Part shown: positions 41,987 to 50,141 of the stretch, piece after piece
Layout: every line of letters begins with the position of its first letter
Position numbering within the stretch: position 1 is the stretch's first letter
DNA from: Actinoplanes flavus
Lineage (GTDB): Bacteria; Actinomycetota; Actinomycetes; Mycobacteriales; Micromonosporaceae
Length of the DNA: 64,000 nucleotides
Assembly (NCBI RefSeq): GCF_017592555.1
Contig: NZ_JAGFNS010000019.1
Location: forward strand, 1 to 64,000
Reading direction: 5' to 3'
Position numbers and translations under genes: made by a program
The notes under the pieces: generated by a model
What the model was told of the DNA's origin: nothing
The model's input: the letters and a program-made list of their open reading frames with translations, nothing else
Database searches by the model: none

Positions 41987-42991
41987 CTACGAGGCCTGTA
42001 CGCCGGCGTCGGCGATGACCTTGCCCCAGGTCTGGATCTGTTCCTCGAGCTGGGCGCGGTGTGCTTCCGGGGTGGCGTCCGCGGCGGTGACCGGCGCGGT
42101 GCCGAGTTCCGCCATCTGGTCGATGACCGCCTGGTCGGCGAGTGCCTTCTGGAGCGCCCCGGACAGTTTCTGGACGATCTCCGGCGGCGTCCCGGCCGGC
42201 ACGTACAGCCCGTGCCACACGCTCACCTGGAGTTGCGGCATCCCGGCCTCGGTGGTGGTGGGCACGTCGGGCAGGCTCGCGACCCGTTCCGGGGTGGTCA
42301 CCGCGTACGCCTTGATCTTGCCCGCGGTGATCTGGCCGCTGGTGTTGGTGGTCTGGTCGCACATGACGTCGACCTGCCCGCCGACCAGGTCGGTGAGCGC
42401 CGGCCCGGTCCCCTGGTACGGCACCTCCTGGAGTTCGACCCCGGCCGCCGACTGGAAGAGCAGCCCGCACAGGTGGGAGGCGGCGCCCCGCCCGGCGTTG
42501 GCGAGGGTGACCTTGTCCTGGTTGGCCTTCACGTAGGCGGTGAGGTCGGCGAGGGTGGCGGGCGGGAAGCCGGGCCGGGCCACGACGGTCATCGGCACCT
42601 CGGTGACCAGCCCGATGGTCGCGAAGTCCTCGAGCGGCTGGTAGCCGAGGTCCTTGTAGAGGGCGGGCGCGGTGGACATGCCGATGTGGTGCATGAGGAC
42701 GGTGTAGCCGTCCGGCTCGGCCCGGGCGACCTGGCCGGCGGCGACCGTGCCGCCGGCGCCCTCGACGTTCTGTACGACGATCTTGCCGCCGAGCGCCGCG
42801 GCCATCGGGTCGGCGATCATCCGGGTGACGGTGTCGGTGGGGCCGCCGGCGCTGAACGGCACGACGATGGTGATGTTCTGCTCGGGATAGCCGGTGGCGC
42901 CGCCATCCCCGCCGTCGTCGCCCGGGGAACAGGCGGCGGCGAGGGACACGGCGGCGAGCGCGGCGAGTATCCGCGGCCTGCGCGTACCCAT
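41987..42991 (-). CDS. tctC: Tripartite tricarboxylate transporter, substrate-binding lipoprotein
   Basis: Extracytoplasmic solute-binding protein (334 residues; Bug family). Lipobox LAAAC near residue 21; mature start YPEQNITIVVPFSAGGPTDTVTRMIAD; family blocks VVQNVEGAGGTVAAGQVARAEPDGYT, YQGTGPALTDLVGGQVDVMCD and GLYVPAGTPPEIVQKL. The ligand is probably a dicarboxylate or tricarboxylate, but this family also binds aromatic acids and others. AGGAGG at ideal spacing fixes the ATG at 42991. No TctDE two-component pair is adjacent. Confidence 0.92.
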   Translation of the reverse strand: MGTRRPRILAALAAVSLAAACSPGDDGGDGGATGYPEQNITIVVPFSAGGPTDTVTRMIADPMAAALGGKIVVQNVEGAGGTVAAGQVARAEPDGYTVLMHHIGMSTAPALYKDLGYQPLEDFATIGLVTEVPMTVVARPGFPPATLADLTAYVKANQDKVTLANAGRGAASHLCGLLFQSAAGVELQEVPYQGTGPALTDLVGGQVDVMCDQTTNTSGQITAGKIKAYAVTTPERVASLPDVPTTTEAGMPQLQVSVWHGLYVPAGTPPEIVQKLSGALQKALADQAVIDQMAELGTAPVTAADATPEAHRAQLEEQIQTWGKVIADAGVQAS

Positions 42992-43022
42992 GTTCTGACC
43001 TCCTTGTCGGAACCTTCCGGGA

Positions 43023-43050
43023 TCTATCGATGACCGTATTCGTCTATCGA
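43023..43050. repeat. Two direct repeats in the tctC promoter region
   Basis: TCTATCGA occurs at 43023-43030 and 43043-43050, 20 bp apart, which is about two turns of the helix. This spacing is typical of a dimeric activator binding one face of the DNA. The pair lies 32 bp upstream of the tctC start. Confidence 0.35.
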
Positions 43051-43182
43051 CGTTGATCACTAGAGGTCTCCGGCGGACGGAGCGTCTTGCCGAGCGGGCC
43101 GCGCGCCGCTATGTTAATCGAAAATCACACATCGATGAATGTTGAAACGCCCGCGTAACACCGCGTACGGAGGGGTAAGCTA

Positions 43183-44397
43183 ATGCAGAATCTCAGTAGA
43201 CGACGTGTCCTCACCGTCGGTGCCGCCCTCGGTCTGGTGGGCGTGGCCGACCCCTCGAAGGCCTGGGCCTGGTCGTCGTCCGGCTCGATCGCCGCGACGG
43301 ACACCGTCACCGACCCGTGGGGCGTCTGGGACGACGCCACCGACCCGCTGCTCGCCGACCTCCTGGAGAACGGTCAGGTTCCGGCCGTCAACACGGCGTT
43401 CGAGAAGTGGGTCCGTAACGGCGATCCGCTGCCGAGCGGCATCCCGGCCGCGCTCACCACCTGGATCCAGGCGCACAACCGGCTGCCGTCCTGGGCCGAC
43501 CAGACCAAACTGGACCGGGCCGCCCAGTTCAACAAGCGGATGAGCATGTACCTCTTCCTGCTCTACGGCCTGGGCAGCGGCATCATGAGCACGGTCATCC
43601 CGCGGGAGGCGCGCAACGTCTACTGGTCCGAGGGCGGCGCCGTGATGAAGTCGCGGGCGGCCAAGACCTTCACCTACGGGTACGACCTGAGCGCCGTCGA
43701 CGCCTTCAAGCCGACCGGCCACTTCGTCGTCACCTCGAACAAGACCCGCCTCACCCACGCCGCCGTCCGGCACCTGCTGCCGCAGTCCTCGCACTGGCGC
43801 GCGGTCACCGACGACCAGGACTTCATCCCGATCAGCAACGGCGACATCCTGATCACCTTCCACAGCCTGGGCACCTTCGTGCACGGCAAGCTGAAGTCGT
43901 GGGGCATCCGGATGTCGGCCGCCGAGGAGGAGGCGTTCCTGCACATGTGGCAGGTGGCGCTGCACCTGCTGGGCGTGCGCGACGACTTCATCCCGGCGAC
44001 CTGGGCCGCCGCGAGACAGCAGTCGCAGTACGCTCTGACGCCGCTGCTCGCGCCCACCCCGGAGGGCATCGACCTGGCCGACATCCTGCTCGGGCTGACC
44101 TCGCAGGTGGACCTGGGCGTCACCCGGGGCTTCCAGCGCGAGTTCGCCCGCTACCTGCTCGGTGACCGGGTGGGCGACTGGCTGCGGCTGCCGCGCGACT
44201 ACGCGTCCCGCGCGATCATCGAGGTCGGGTGGCCGGCGTACGTGGCGTTCCGGGAGGGGACCTCGGGGATCATCCCGACCACCTACTCGCTCTTCGACCA
44301 GTTCATCCGCGGCGTGGCGATGCTGTTCCTCAACAACGGGACGTCGGCCACGTACACGCCGATCACCATCCCGACGGCCAACCGGGCCGGCACCTGA
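43183..44397 (+). CDS. lcp: Latex-clearing protein (rubber oxygenase, Lcp)
   Basis: Secreted b-type haem dioxygenase of 404 residues that cleaves the double bonds of poly(cis-1,4-isoprene). The twin-arginine signal SRRRVLTVGAALGLVG fits Tat export. The residues known from Streptomyces K30 Lcp are all present with identical spacing: Arg158-x-x-Lys161-Thr162 (MKSRAAKTFTYG) and Arg189-x-x-His192-x-x-x-Arg196 (TRLTHAAVRHLL), where His192 would be the haem ligand. Length matches (about 400). GGAGGGG precedes the ATG. It is transcribed towards the TetR gene, their ends 4 bp apart, and no oxi aldehyde-oxidising genes are nearby. Confidence 0.9.
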   Translation: MQNLSRRRVLTVGAALGLVGVADPSKAWAWSSSGSIAATDTVTDPWGVWDDATDPLLADLLENGQVPAVNTAFEKWVRNGDPLPSGIPAALTTWIQAHNRLPSWADQTKLDRAAQFNKRMSMYLFLLYGLGSGIMSTVIPREARNVYWSEGGAVMKSRAAKTFTYGYDLSAVDAFKPTGHFVVTSNKTRLTHAAVRHLLPQSSHWRAVTDDQDFIPISNGDILITFHSLGTFVHGKLKSWGIRMSAAEEEAFLHMWQVALHLLGVRDDFIPATWAAARQQSQYALTPLLAPTPEGIDLADILLGLTSQVDLGVTRGFQREFARYLLGDRVGDWLRLPRDYASRAIIEVGWPAYVAFREGTSGIIPTTYSLFDQFIRGVAMLFLNNGTSATYTPITIPTANRAGT

Positions 44398-44401
44398 GCG
44401 G

Positions 44402-45604
44402 TCACAGCATGAGGGCGCCGATCACCAGCGCGGTGACGGCGTCCCGGTGGCCGGGCGTGTTCTCCCAGCGCAGCGCGCGCCCGGCCTCCACCACCACGCC
44501 GAACCCGGCGTGCACCAGCAGGCGGGCCTGACGCGGGTCCAGCTCCGGCCGGGCGGCGCGCAACTGCTGCTCCCAGACCGCGATGTGCTCGCGCTGGGCG
44601 AGGATGAGCGGCCGCTTCAGGTGGTCCGGCAGGCCGGCGATCTCGGCCTCGGCCACGCTGTTGAGCGCGTCGTGCTCGAACTTGTAGGCGACGTACGCCG
44701 CGGCCAGCGCCACCACCGCCGCCCGCGGGCCGGCCGCGTGTTCCAGGCTCTGCTCCACCGCCTGCGCGAGCAGCCCGGCCGCCTGCAGGCACGCCGCCAC
44801 CAGGATGTCGACCTTGCCCGGGTAGTGCCGGTAGATCGCCGACGGGGCGAGGCCCACCGCCTGCGCGATCTGCGCGTTCGTGACGTTGGCGAACCCGTCC
44901 CGGGCGAACAGCGGGACGGCCGCCGCCAGGATCTCGGCCCGCCTGGTCCGCGGCACCGGCGAGGCGGGCGGCTCGACCAGCCCGGCGCTGCCGGCGGCGG
45001 CCGACGGGTCGGTGGCCGCCACCCGCAGGGCCGAACCGAGCAGCAGCTCCTCGATCCGGCGCTGGGCGATCGAGGTGTGGTGCATGGTGATCGACCCGAT
45101 GGCGCCGAGCGCCGCCACGGCCCGCAGCCGCGCCTCCGGAAGCGGGAACTCGCCGGCCACCAGCTCGGTGACCCGGCCCACCACCTGCTCGAACTTGGCC
45201 CGCAGCCGACGGCGGTCGGCGGCCTCCAGGTAGCGGGCCTCCCACCGGTACAGGCCACCGGAGGCGCGGTGCGCGACCGTCACCCGGGTGACCGCGGCGA
45301 ACACGTCCCGCAGCGACCCGTCGACCGGCGACACCGGGGAGAGGGCCGCGACCAGCCGGTCCACCATCACCTCGGCGCACTCGGCGAACAGCGCGTACTT
45401 GTTCGGGAAGTGCCGGTACAGCGCCGCGGCGCTGATGCCCACCCCGGCGGCGATCTCCTCCATCGACGCGCCGTGGTAGCCGCGTTCGCTGAACACCTGA
45501 CCGGCGGCCTCGACGATGAGTTGTCTGCGGTTGTGCGGTCGGGTGGCCGAAGCCGGACCGGCGGTCACCGCATCACCTGGTACCGGAGCATGAGCGCTAG
45601 TCAA
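44402..45604 (-). CDS. TetR-family regulator with two TetR DNA-binding domains
   Basis: Protein of about 400 residues with two complete TetR N-terminal helix-turn-helices in tandem: LIVEAAGQVFSERGYHGASMEEIAAGVGISAAALYRHFPNK at about 29-70, and ILAAAVPLFARDGFANVTNAQIAQAVGLAPSAIYRHYPGK at about 220-260. Each is followed by a helical effector region. The start is taken as TTG 45604, overlapping the end of the Rieske oxygenase gene by 8 bases; a GTG at 45568 is an alternative. It is the third gene of the minus-strand dimethylglycine/betaine operon and converges with lcp, so it could regulate either. Confidence 0.8.
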   Translation of the reverse strand: MTSAHAPVPGDAVTAGPASATRPHNRRQLIVEAAGQVFSERGYHGASMEEIAAGVGISAAALYRHFPNKYALFAECAEVMVDRLVAALSPVSPVDGSLRDVFAAVTRVTVAHRASGGLYRWEARYLEAADRRRLRAKFEQVVGRVTELVAGEFPLPEARLRAVAALGAIGSITMHHTSIAQRRIEELLLGSALRVAATDPSAAAGSAGLVEPPASPVPRTRRAEILAAAVPLFARDGFANVTNAQIAQAVGLAPSAIYRHYPGKVDILVAACLQAAGLLAQAVEQSLEHAAGPRAAVVALAAAYVAYKFEHDALNSVAEAEIAGLPDHLKRPLILAQREHIAVWEQQLRAARPELDPRQARLLVHAGFGVVVEAGRALRWENTPGHRDAVTALVIGALML

Positions 45605-46721
45605 TCACAACGGCTCCGATGCGGCCGGTCACCCATTCGTGGAAGGCGCCGATGTGGTGCTCGGACGGGACCAGAACCCCACCCCGGGCGTACGCGCGGG
45701 AGCTCATCGCCGGCTGGCACCGCTCGCAGGCGTCGAAGTCCTGCACGTTCACCCGGTGGAACAGCTCCACCGAACGGGACACGTCGCGGCCGGACGCCAC
45801 CACCTCTCTGGAGTAGAGCCAGTCGCACTCGACGATCGTGCGGTCGGCGGCGACCGGGTACATCCGGTGCAGGATGATGTGGTCCGGCACCAGGTTGACG
45901 AAGACCTGCGGCTTGATGGTGATCGCGTAGTAGCGCCGGTCCTGGTCGTCGGCCACCCCGGGCAGCTTCGCGAAACCCTCGCCGCCGTCGACCGTGAAGC
46001 CCCGGATGTCCGTGCCGAACGCGGCCCCGTGGCCGACGTAGTACTGGGCGGCGTACCCGTCGGCGAACTCCGGCAGCACCTCGGTCAGCTCCGGGTGGAT
46101 GGTGGCGCAGTGGTAGCACTCCATGAAGTTCTCGACGATCAGCTTCCAGTTGGCCCGGACGTCGTAGGTGATGCGCCGGCCCACGTCGAGGCGGTCGATC
46201 TGGTACGCGTCGATCGCGCTCAGGGCGCCGAGCCGCTCGGTGACCGCGCCCGTCACGTCGTCGTCGAACGACGGCGGCTCGTCCGCCAGGCACACCCAGA
46301 CATACCCGATCCACTCCCGCAAGTGGACGGTGACCAGCCCGTACTCGGCACGGTCGATGTCCGGCATCTTCGTCAGGTTGGGCGCCGCGACGAGCCGGCC
46401 GTCCAGCCCGTACGTCCAGGCGTGGTAGGGGCACTGGATGGCCCGCCGCACCTCACCGCTGTCCTCGGCGCAGAGTTTCGCGCCCCGGTGCCGGCAGACG
46501 TTGAGGAAGGCCCGCAGCGCGCCGTCGCGGCCGCGGACGATGACGACGCTCTCCCGGCCGACGTCGACCGTCCGGAAGCTGCCCGGTTTCGGCAGGTCGG
46601 CGGCCCGCGCCGCGCAGAACCACATGGTCTCGAAGATCCGCGACTGTTCGAGCGCGAAGATCGTGGGGTCGGTGTAGTAGTGGCCGGGCAGGGTGGGGAT
46701 CAGGCTTGCGGTCACGGCCAC
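45597..46721 (-). CDS. gbcA: Rieske oxygenase, glycine betaine monooxygenase-like (GbcA type)
   Basis: Terminal oxygenase of 374 residues. Rieske [2Fe-2S] site: Cys76-x-His78 (NVCRHRGAKLC) and Cys97-x-x-His100 (CPYHAW). The catalytic iron site is in the C-terminal half, NFMECYHCATIHPEL, with two His. This group includes GbcA, stachydrine demethylase and choline monooxygenase. Here it lies 3 bp after a dimethylglycine oxidase gene, opposite betA/betB, so oxidative N-demethylation of glycine betaine to dimethylglycine is the best assignment. The electron partners are probably the reductase and Rieske ferredoxin at 50142-51580. Confidence 0.82.
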   Translation of the reverse strand: MAVTASLIPTLPGHYYTDPTIFALEQSRIFETMWFCAARAADLPKPGSFRTVDVGRESVVIVRGRDGALRAFLNVCRHRGAKLCAEDSGEVRRAIQCPYHAWTYGLDGRLVAAPNLTKMPDIDRAEYGLVTVHLREWIGYVWVCLADEPPSFDDDVTGAVTERLGALSAIDAYQIDRLDVGRRITYDVRANWKLIVENFMECYHCATIHPELTEVLPEFADGYAAQYYVGHGAAFGTDIRGFTVDGGEGFAKLPGVADDQDRRYYAITIKPQVFVNLVPDHIILHRMYPVAADRTIVECDWLYSREVVASGRDVSRSVELFHRVNVQDFDACERCQPAMSSRAYARGGVLVPSEHHIGAFHEWVTGRIGAVVID

Positions 46722-46724
46722 TCC

Positions 46725-49145
46725 TCACGAGCGGATGCGTTCCATCTTCGGGTCGAACAGCGGCTCCGCCCGGACGGTCGCCGGCAGCCGCACGCCGAAG
46801 TACTCGACGGCCACCGCGGTGCCCGGAACGGAGAGGGAGGCGGGCAGCCATGCGTACGCGACGGTGCGGCCGATGGTGTAGCCGTAGGAGGCGCTGGTGA
46901 CGTAGCCGGCGGGCGCGCCGTCGGCGTACACCGGCTCTTTGCCCATCACCACGGCCGAGGGGTCGTCGAGGGTGAGGCAGGTGAGGCGCCGGTCCGGTGC
47001 GGAGCGCCCGTCGAGGGCGGAACGCCCGATGAAGTCGCCCTTGTCCATCCGGACGGCGAAACCGAGGCCCGCCTCGTAGGGATCATTTTCGGTCGTCATG
47101 TCGGTGCCCCAGGCCCGGTAGCCCTTCTCCAGGCGGAGGCTGTTGAAGGCGCTGCGCCCGGCCGCGACGATCCCGTGCTCCTGCCCCGCTTCCCAGAGCA
47201 GGTCCCACAGTTTGAGCCCCAGGTCGGCCGAGGTGTAGATCTCCCAGCCGAGTTCGCCAACGTAGGAGAGCCGCATCGCGGTGACCGGGACCTCGCCGAG
47301 GTAGGCATGCCGCGCCCGGAAGTACTTGAGACCGGCGTTGGAGAAGTCGGCGCTGGTCAGCGGCTGGAGGACCGCGCGGGCCCGCGGACCCCACAGTCCG
47401 ATGCAGCAGGTGCCGCCGGTGACGTCCCGCAACTGAACAGAATCGGGCAGGTGCCGCCGCATCCAGTCCTCGTCGAGCGGCCCGTTCGCACCGACCTGGA
47501 ACGTCTGGTCGCCCAGCCGTGCCACGGTCAGGTCGCTGCGGATGCCACCGGCGACATTCACCATCAACGTGTACGTGACCGAGCCGACCGGCTTGTCCAG
47601 GTTGTTGGTCGTCAGGTGCTGGAGGAAGCCGAGCGCCCCGGGTCCGCTCACCTCGAAGCGCTTGAGCGGCGTCATGTCGTACATCGCGACGCGTTGCCGG
47701 GTGGCGGCGGCCTCGCCTGCGACGATCGGTGACCAGTAGCGGGCCGACCACTCGTCCCGTGGCGGTGTCTCGGCCGGGGCGTTCGACGCGTACCAGTGCG
47801 GCCGCTCCCAGCCGGCGCCCTCGAGGAAGACCGCGCCCAGCTCCCGCTGCCGTTGGTGGAACGGGCTGGTCCGCAGCGGGCGCGGGGACTCCATCGGCTG
47901 CAACGGGTGCACGATGTCGTACACCTCGATGAAGTTCTGTTTGGCTCTCTCCTCGATGTAGCGGGGCGCCAGCTGCACCGTCTCGAACCGGTGCAGGTCG
48001 CACTCGTGCAGGTCGATGCCGGGATCACCGTCCACGAGCCACCGGGCGACGGCCCGCGCCACACCGGCCGAGTGGGTGACCCAGACCGCCTCGGCCACCC
48101 AGAATCCGGCCAGTTCCCGGTGCTCGCCGAGCAGCGGGAAGCCGTCGGCGGTGAACGAGAAGACGCCGTTCATCCCCTCCTCGACCCGGGCGCCGGCCAG
48201 GTCCGGCAGCAGGGCGACGCTGTCGCGCCAGGCCGGCGCGAAGTCGTCGGCGGTGAACGGCAGGACGCTCGGCATGACCGGCGCCTCGGCCGGGGAGAGG
48301 AAGTCGTGGACCGGCATCGGGCGGTGGCCGTAGGAGCCGATGCCGAGGCGGTCGCCGTGCTCCCGGAAGTAGAGATCCCGGTCCTGGTGGCGCAGGATGG
48401 GCCTGGTCGCCTCCAGGACCGGGTCGTTCACGCCGGCCAGCGCGGGCAGCGGGCCGGTCGTCGCGTACTGGTGGGCCAGCGGCAGCAGCGGCACGGTGAG
48501 CCCGGCCATCCGGCCGATCTCCGGGCCCCAGAAACCGGCGGCGCAGACCACGATGTCGGCCGGGACGAAACCCCGATCGGTCTCGACGCCGGTGACCCGG
48601 CCGGCGCTCTGCCCGATGCCGGTGACGGTGTGCTCGCCGAGGAACCGGGCGCCCCGCTCGATCGCCCGGCGGGCCTGGGCCTCCACCGCGCGGACCGCCT
48701 TGGCCAGACCGTCCGTGGGCACGTGGAACCCGCCGAGGATCCGGGCCGGGTCGAGCAGCGGGTGCACGGCGGCGCACTCGTCCGGGTCGAGCAGCGCGGC
48801 CTCGACGCCCCACGAGGTGGCCAGTCCGTACCGGCGTTCGAGGTCGCGCAGGCGGGCCTCGGTGGTGGCCACCTCCAGGCCGCCGACCTGCCGGAAGCAC
48901 CACTGCCCGTCGAGGGTGAGGCCGCCGAGCTTCTCCACCGTGTAGGTGGCCAGCTCGGTCATGGTCTTCGACGGGTTGGTCTGGAAGACCAGGCCCGGGG
49001 CGTGCGAGCTGGAGCCGCCGGGGGTGAAGAGCCGGCCCTGGTCGACCACGGTGACGTCGGTCCAGCCGCGCTCGGTGAGCTCGTCCGCCAGGGCACTGCC
49101 GACGACGCCGGCGCCGATGACGACTACCCGAGGAACCTTGGCCAT
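46725..49145 (-). CDS. dmg: Dimethylglycine oxidase (FAD and folate-binding, two-domain)
   Basis: Protein of 806 residues closely resembling Arthrobacter globiformis dimethylglycine oxidase. Residues 1-430 are a DAO-type FAD domain: dinucleotide motif VVIGAGVVGSALADEL, GGSSSHAPGLVFQTN with the His region that binds FAD covalently, and ending HSAGVARAVARWLVDG. Residues 430-806 are a GcvT-like tetrahydrofolate domain (YDMTPLKRFEVSGPGA, LSYVGELGWEIYTSADLG, LRLEKGYRAWGTDMT). It oxidises dimethylglycine to sarcosine and traps formaldehyde as methylene-THF. It is the first gene of the minus-strand operon, with a motif shared with the opposite operon 13 bp upstream. Confidence 0.9.
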   Translation of the reverse strand: MAKVPRVVVIGAGVVGSALADELTERGWTDVTVVDQGRLFTPGGSSSHAPGLVFQTNPSKTMTELATYTVEKLGGLTLDGQWCFRQVGGLEVATTEARLRDLERRYGLATSWGVEAALLDPDECAAVHPLLDPARILGGFHVPTDGLAKAVRAVEAQARRAIERGARFLGEHTVTGIGQSAGRVTGVETDRGFVPADIVVCAAGFWGPEIGRMAGLTVPLLPLAHQYATTGPLPALAGVNDPVLEATRPILRHQDRDLYFREHGDRLGIGSYGHRPMPVHDFLSPAEAPVMPSVLPFTADDFAPAWRDSVALLPDLAGARVEEGMNGVFSFTADGFPLLGEHRELAGFWVAEAVWVTHSAGVARAVARWLVDGDPGIDLHECDLHRFETVQLAPRYIEERAKQNFIEVYDIVHPLQPMESPRPLRTSPFHQRQRELGAVFLEGAGWERPHWYASNAPAETPPRDEWSARYWSPIVAGEAAATRQRVAMYDMTPLKRFEVSGPGALGFLQHLTTNNLDKPVGSVTYTLMVNVAGGIRSDLTVARLGDQTFQVGANGPLDEDWMRRHLPDSVQLRDVTGGTCCIGLWGPRARAVLQPLTSADFSNAGLKYFRARHAYLGEVPVTAMRLSYVGELGWEIYTSADLGLKLWDLLWEAGQEHGIVAAGRSAFNSLRLEKGYRAWGTDMTTENDPYEAGLGFAVRMDKGDFIGRSALDGRSAPDRRLTCLTLDDPSAVVMGKEPVYADGAPAGYVTSASYGYTIGRTVAYAWLPASLSVPGTAVAVEYFGVRLPATVRAEPLFDPKMERIRS

Positions 49146-49157
49146 GGGGATCCCTGC

Positions 49158-49177
49158 GTTTCGTGGAGCGCAACCGG
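49158..49177. promoter_or_regulatory. Candidate operator before the dimethylglycine oxidase operon
   Basis: GTTTCGTGGAGCGCAACCGG aligns with GTTTCGTGTTCCACAACAGG at 50108-50127 at 15 of 20 positions. Both lie about 13-14 bp before the first start codon of an arm of the betaine cluster. A second word, CGCAACAGC, occurs beside each (49188; reverse strand near 50087). They may bind the IclR protein encoded between them. Confidence 0.35.
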
Positions 49178-49219
49178 ATCTGGAATACGCAACAGCTTCA
49201 ACGCACAGTCAGGCCCGCG

Positions 49220-49996
49220 TCAAGCCATGAATCCCATCCGCCCGCTCACCTCGCCGGCCGCGGCGATCACCCGCTTCGCGATCTCCGGGAACGCCGTCCG
49301 GTCCAGCCGGTACGCCGGGCCGGAGACGCTGAGGGCGGCGATCACCGAACCCGCGGCGCCCCGGATCGGCGCGGCGACGGCGTTGAGGCCCACCTCGTAC
49401 TCCTCGCTCGTGGACGCCCATCCGGCCGACCGGACCGCGTCCAGTTCGGCGGTCAACTCGGGCACGCCGGTGAGGGTGGCGGGGGTGAACCGTTCGAGCG
49501 GCTCGGCGAGGACGGCCGCCCGGACGCTTTCCGGCGCGAACGCCAGCAGCACCTTGCCGCTGGACGTGGCGTGCGGCGGCGTCTGCCGGCCGACCCAGTT
49601 GTAGCTGGTCACCGAGGCGGCGCCGCGGCTCTGGGTGATGTTGACGGCGCGGTTGCCGTCCAGGATGGCGATGTTGACGGTCTCGCCCAGGTCGGCGGCG
49701 AGCCGGTCGCACACCTCGTGGCCCTGCCGGCTCAGGTCGAGCTGCGCGGCCACCGTCCCGGCGAGACGCACCACGCCGAGACCGAGCCGGTAGGTGCCAC
49801 GCTCCTGGGCCTGCTCCACGAAGCCCCGGCTCTCCAGGACCGCGAGCAGCCGAAACGCGGTGGACTTGTGCACGCCGAGCTCCCGGCCGATCTCGGTGAC
49901 CCCGGCGTTGCGCCGCCTCGCCAGGATCTCCAGGATGCTCAGGGCGCGGTCCACGGACTGCACGAGGGCGGGACCCGGCTCGGGCTCGTTGCTCAT
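49220..49996 (-). CDS. IclR-family regulator of the betaine cluster
   Basis: Transcription factor of 258 residues. Winged helix at about 14-75 (RALSILEILARRRNAGVTEIGRELGVHKSTAFRLLAVL) and IclR effector domain from about 95 (ETVNIAILDGNRAVNITQSRG; PPHATSSGKVLLAFAPE; YEVGLNAVAAPIRG). It sits between the two divergent arms of the choline/betaine genes and is the obvious local regulator. The effector is unknown. An ACGCAACA word lies immediately before its ATG, related to words near the other two promoters. Confidence 0.88.
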   Translation of the reverse strand: MSNEPEPGPALVQSVDRALSILEILARRRNAGVTEIGRELGVHKSTAFRLLAVLESRGFVEQAQERGTYRLGLGVVRLAGTVAAQLDLSRQGHEVCDRLAADLGETVNIAILDGNRAVNITQSRGAASVTSYNWVGRQTPPHATSSGKVLLAFAPESVRAAVLAEPLERFTPATLTGVPELTAELDAVRSAGWASTSEEYEVGLNAVAAPIRGAAGSVIAALSVSGPAYRLDRTAFPEIAKRVIAAAGEVSGRMGFMA

Positions 49997-50107
49997 GACG
50001 CAACATTAAGGCAGGAATTTCCGGCAGGTTGCGAGATTCGACCGGTCTTGATCGCACTCTTGACTATCGATCAATCCCCCGACAGGCTGTTGCGGATCTC
50101 ACTGACT

Positions 50108-50127
50108 GTTTCGTGTTCCACAACAGG
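50108..50127. promoter_or_regulatory. Candidate operator before the ferredoxin reductase operon
   Basis: GTTTCGTGTTCCACAACAGG, partner of the motif at 49158-49177, placed 14 bp before the GTG at 50142 and touching its AGGGGG ribosome-binding site. A protein bound here would block translation initiation or transcription of the whole plus-strand arm. Confidence 0.35.
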
Positions 50128-50141
50128 GGGCGATTACCGGC

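Noticed and set aside
44402..45604. Calling the double-TetR gene the lcp regulator
   Set aside because: It overlaps the betaine oxygenase gene and is transcribed with it. Proximity to lcp is only tail to tail, so its target is left open.
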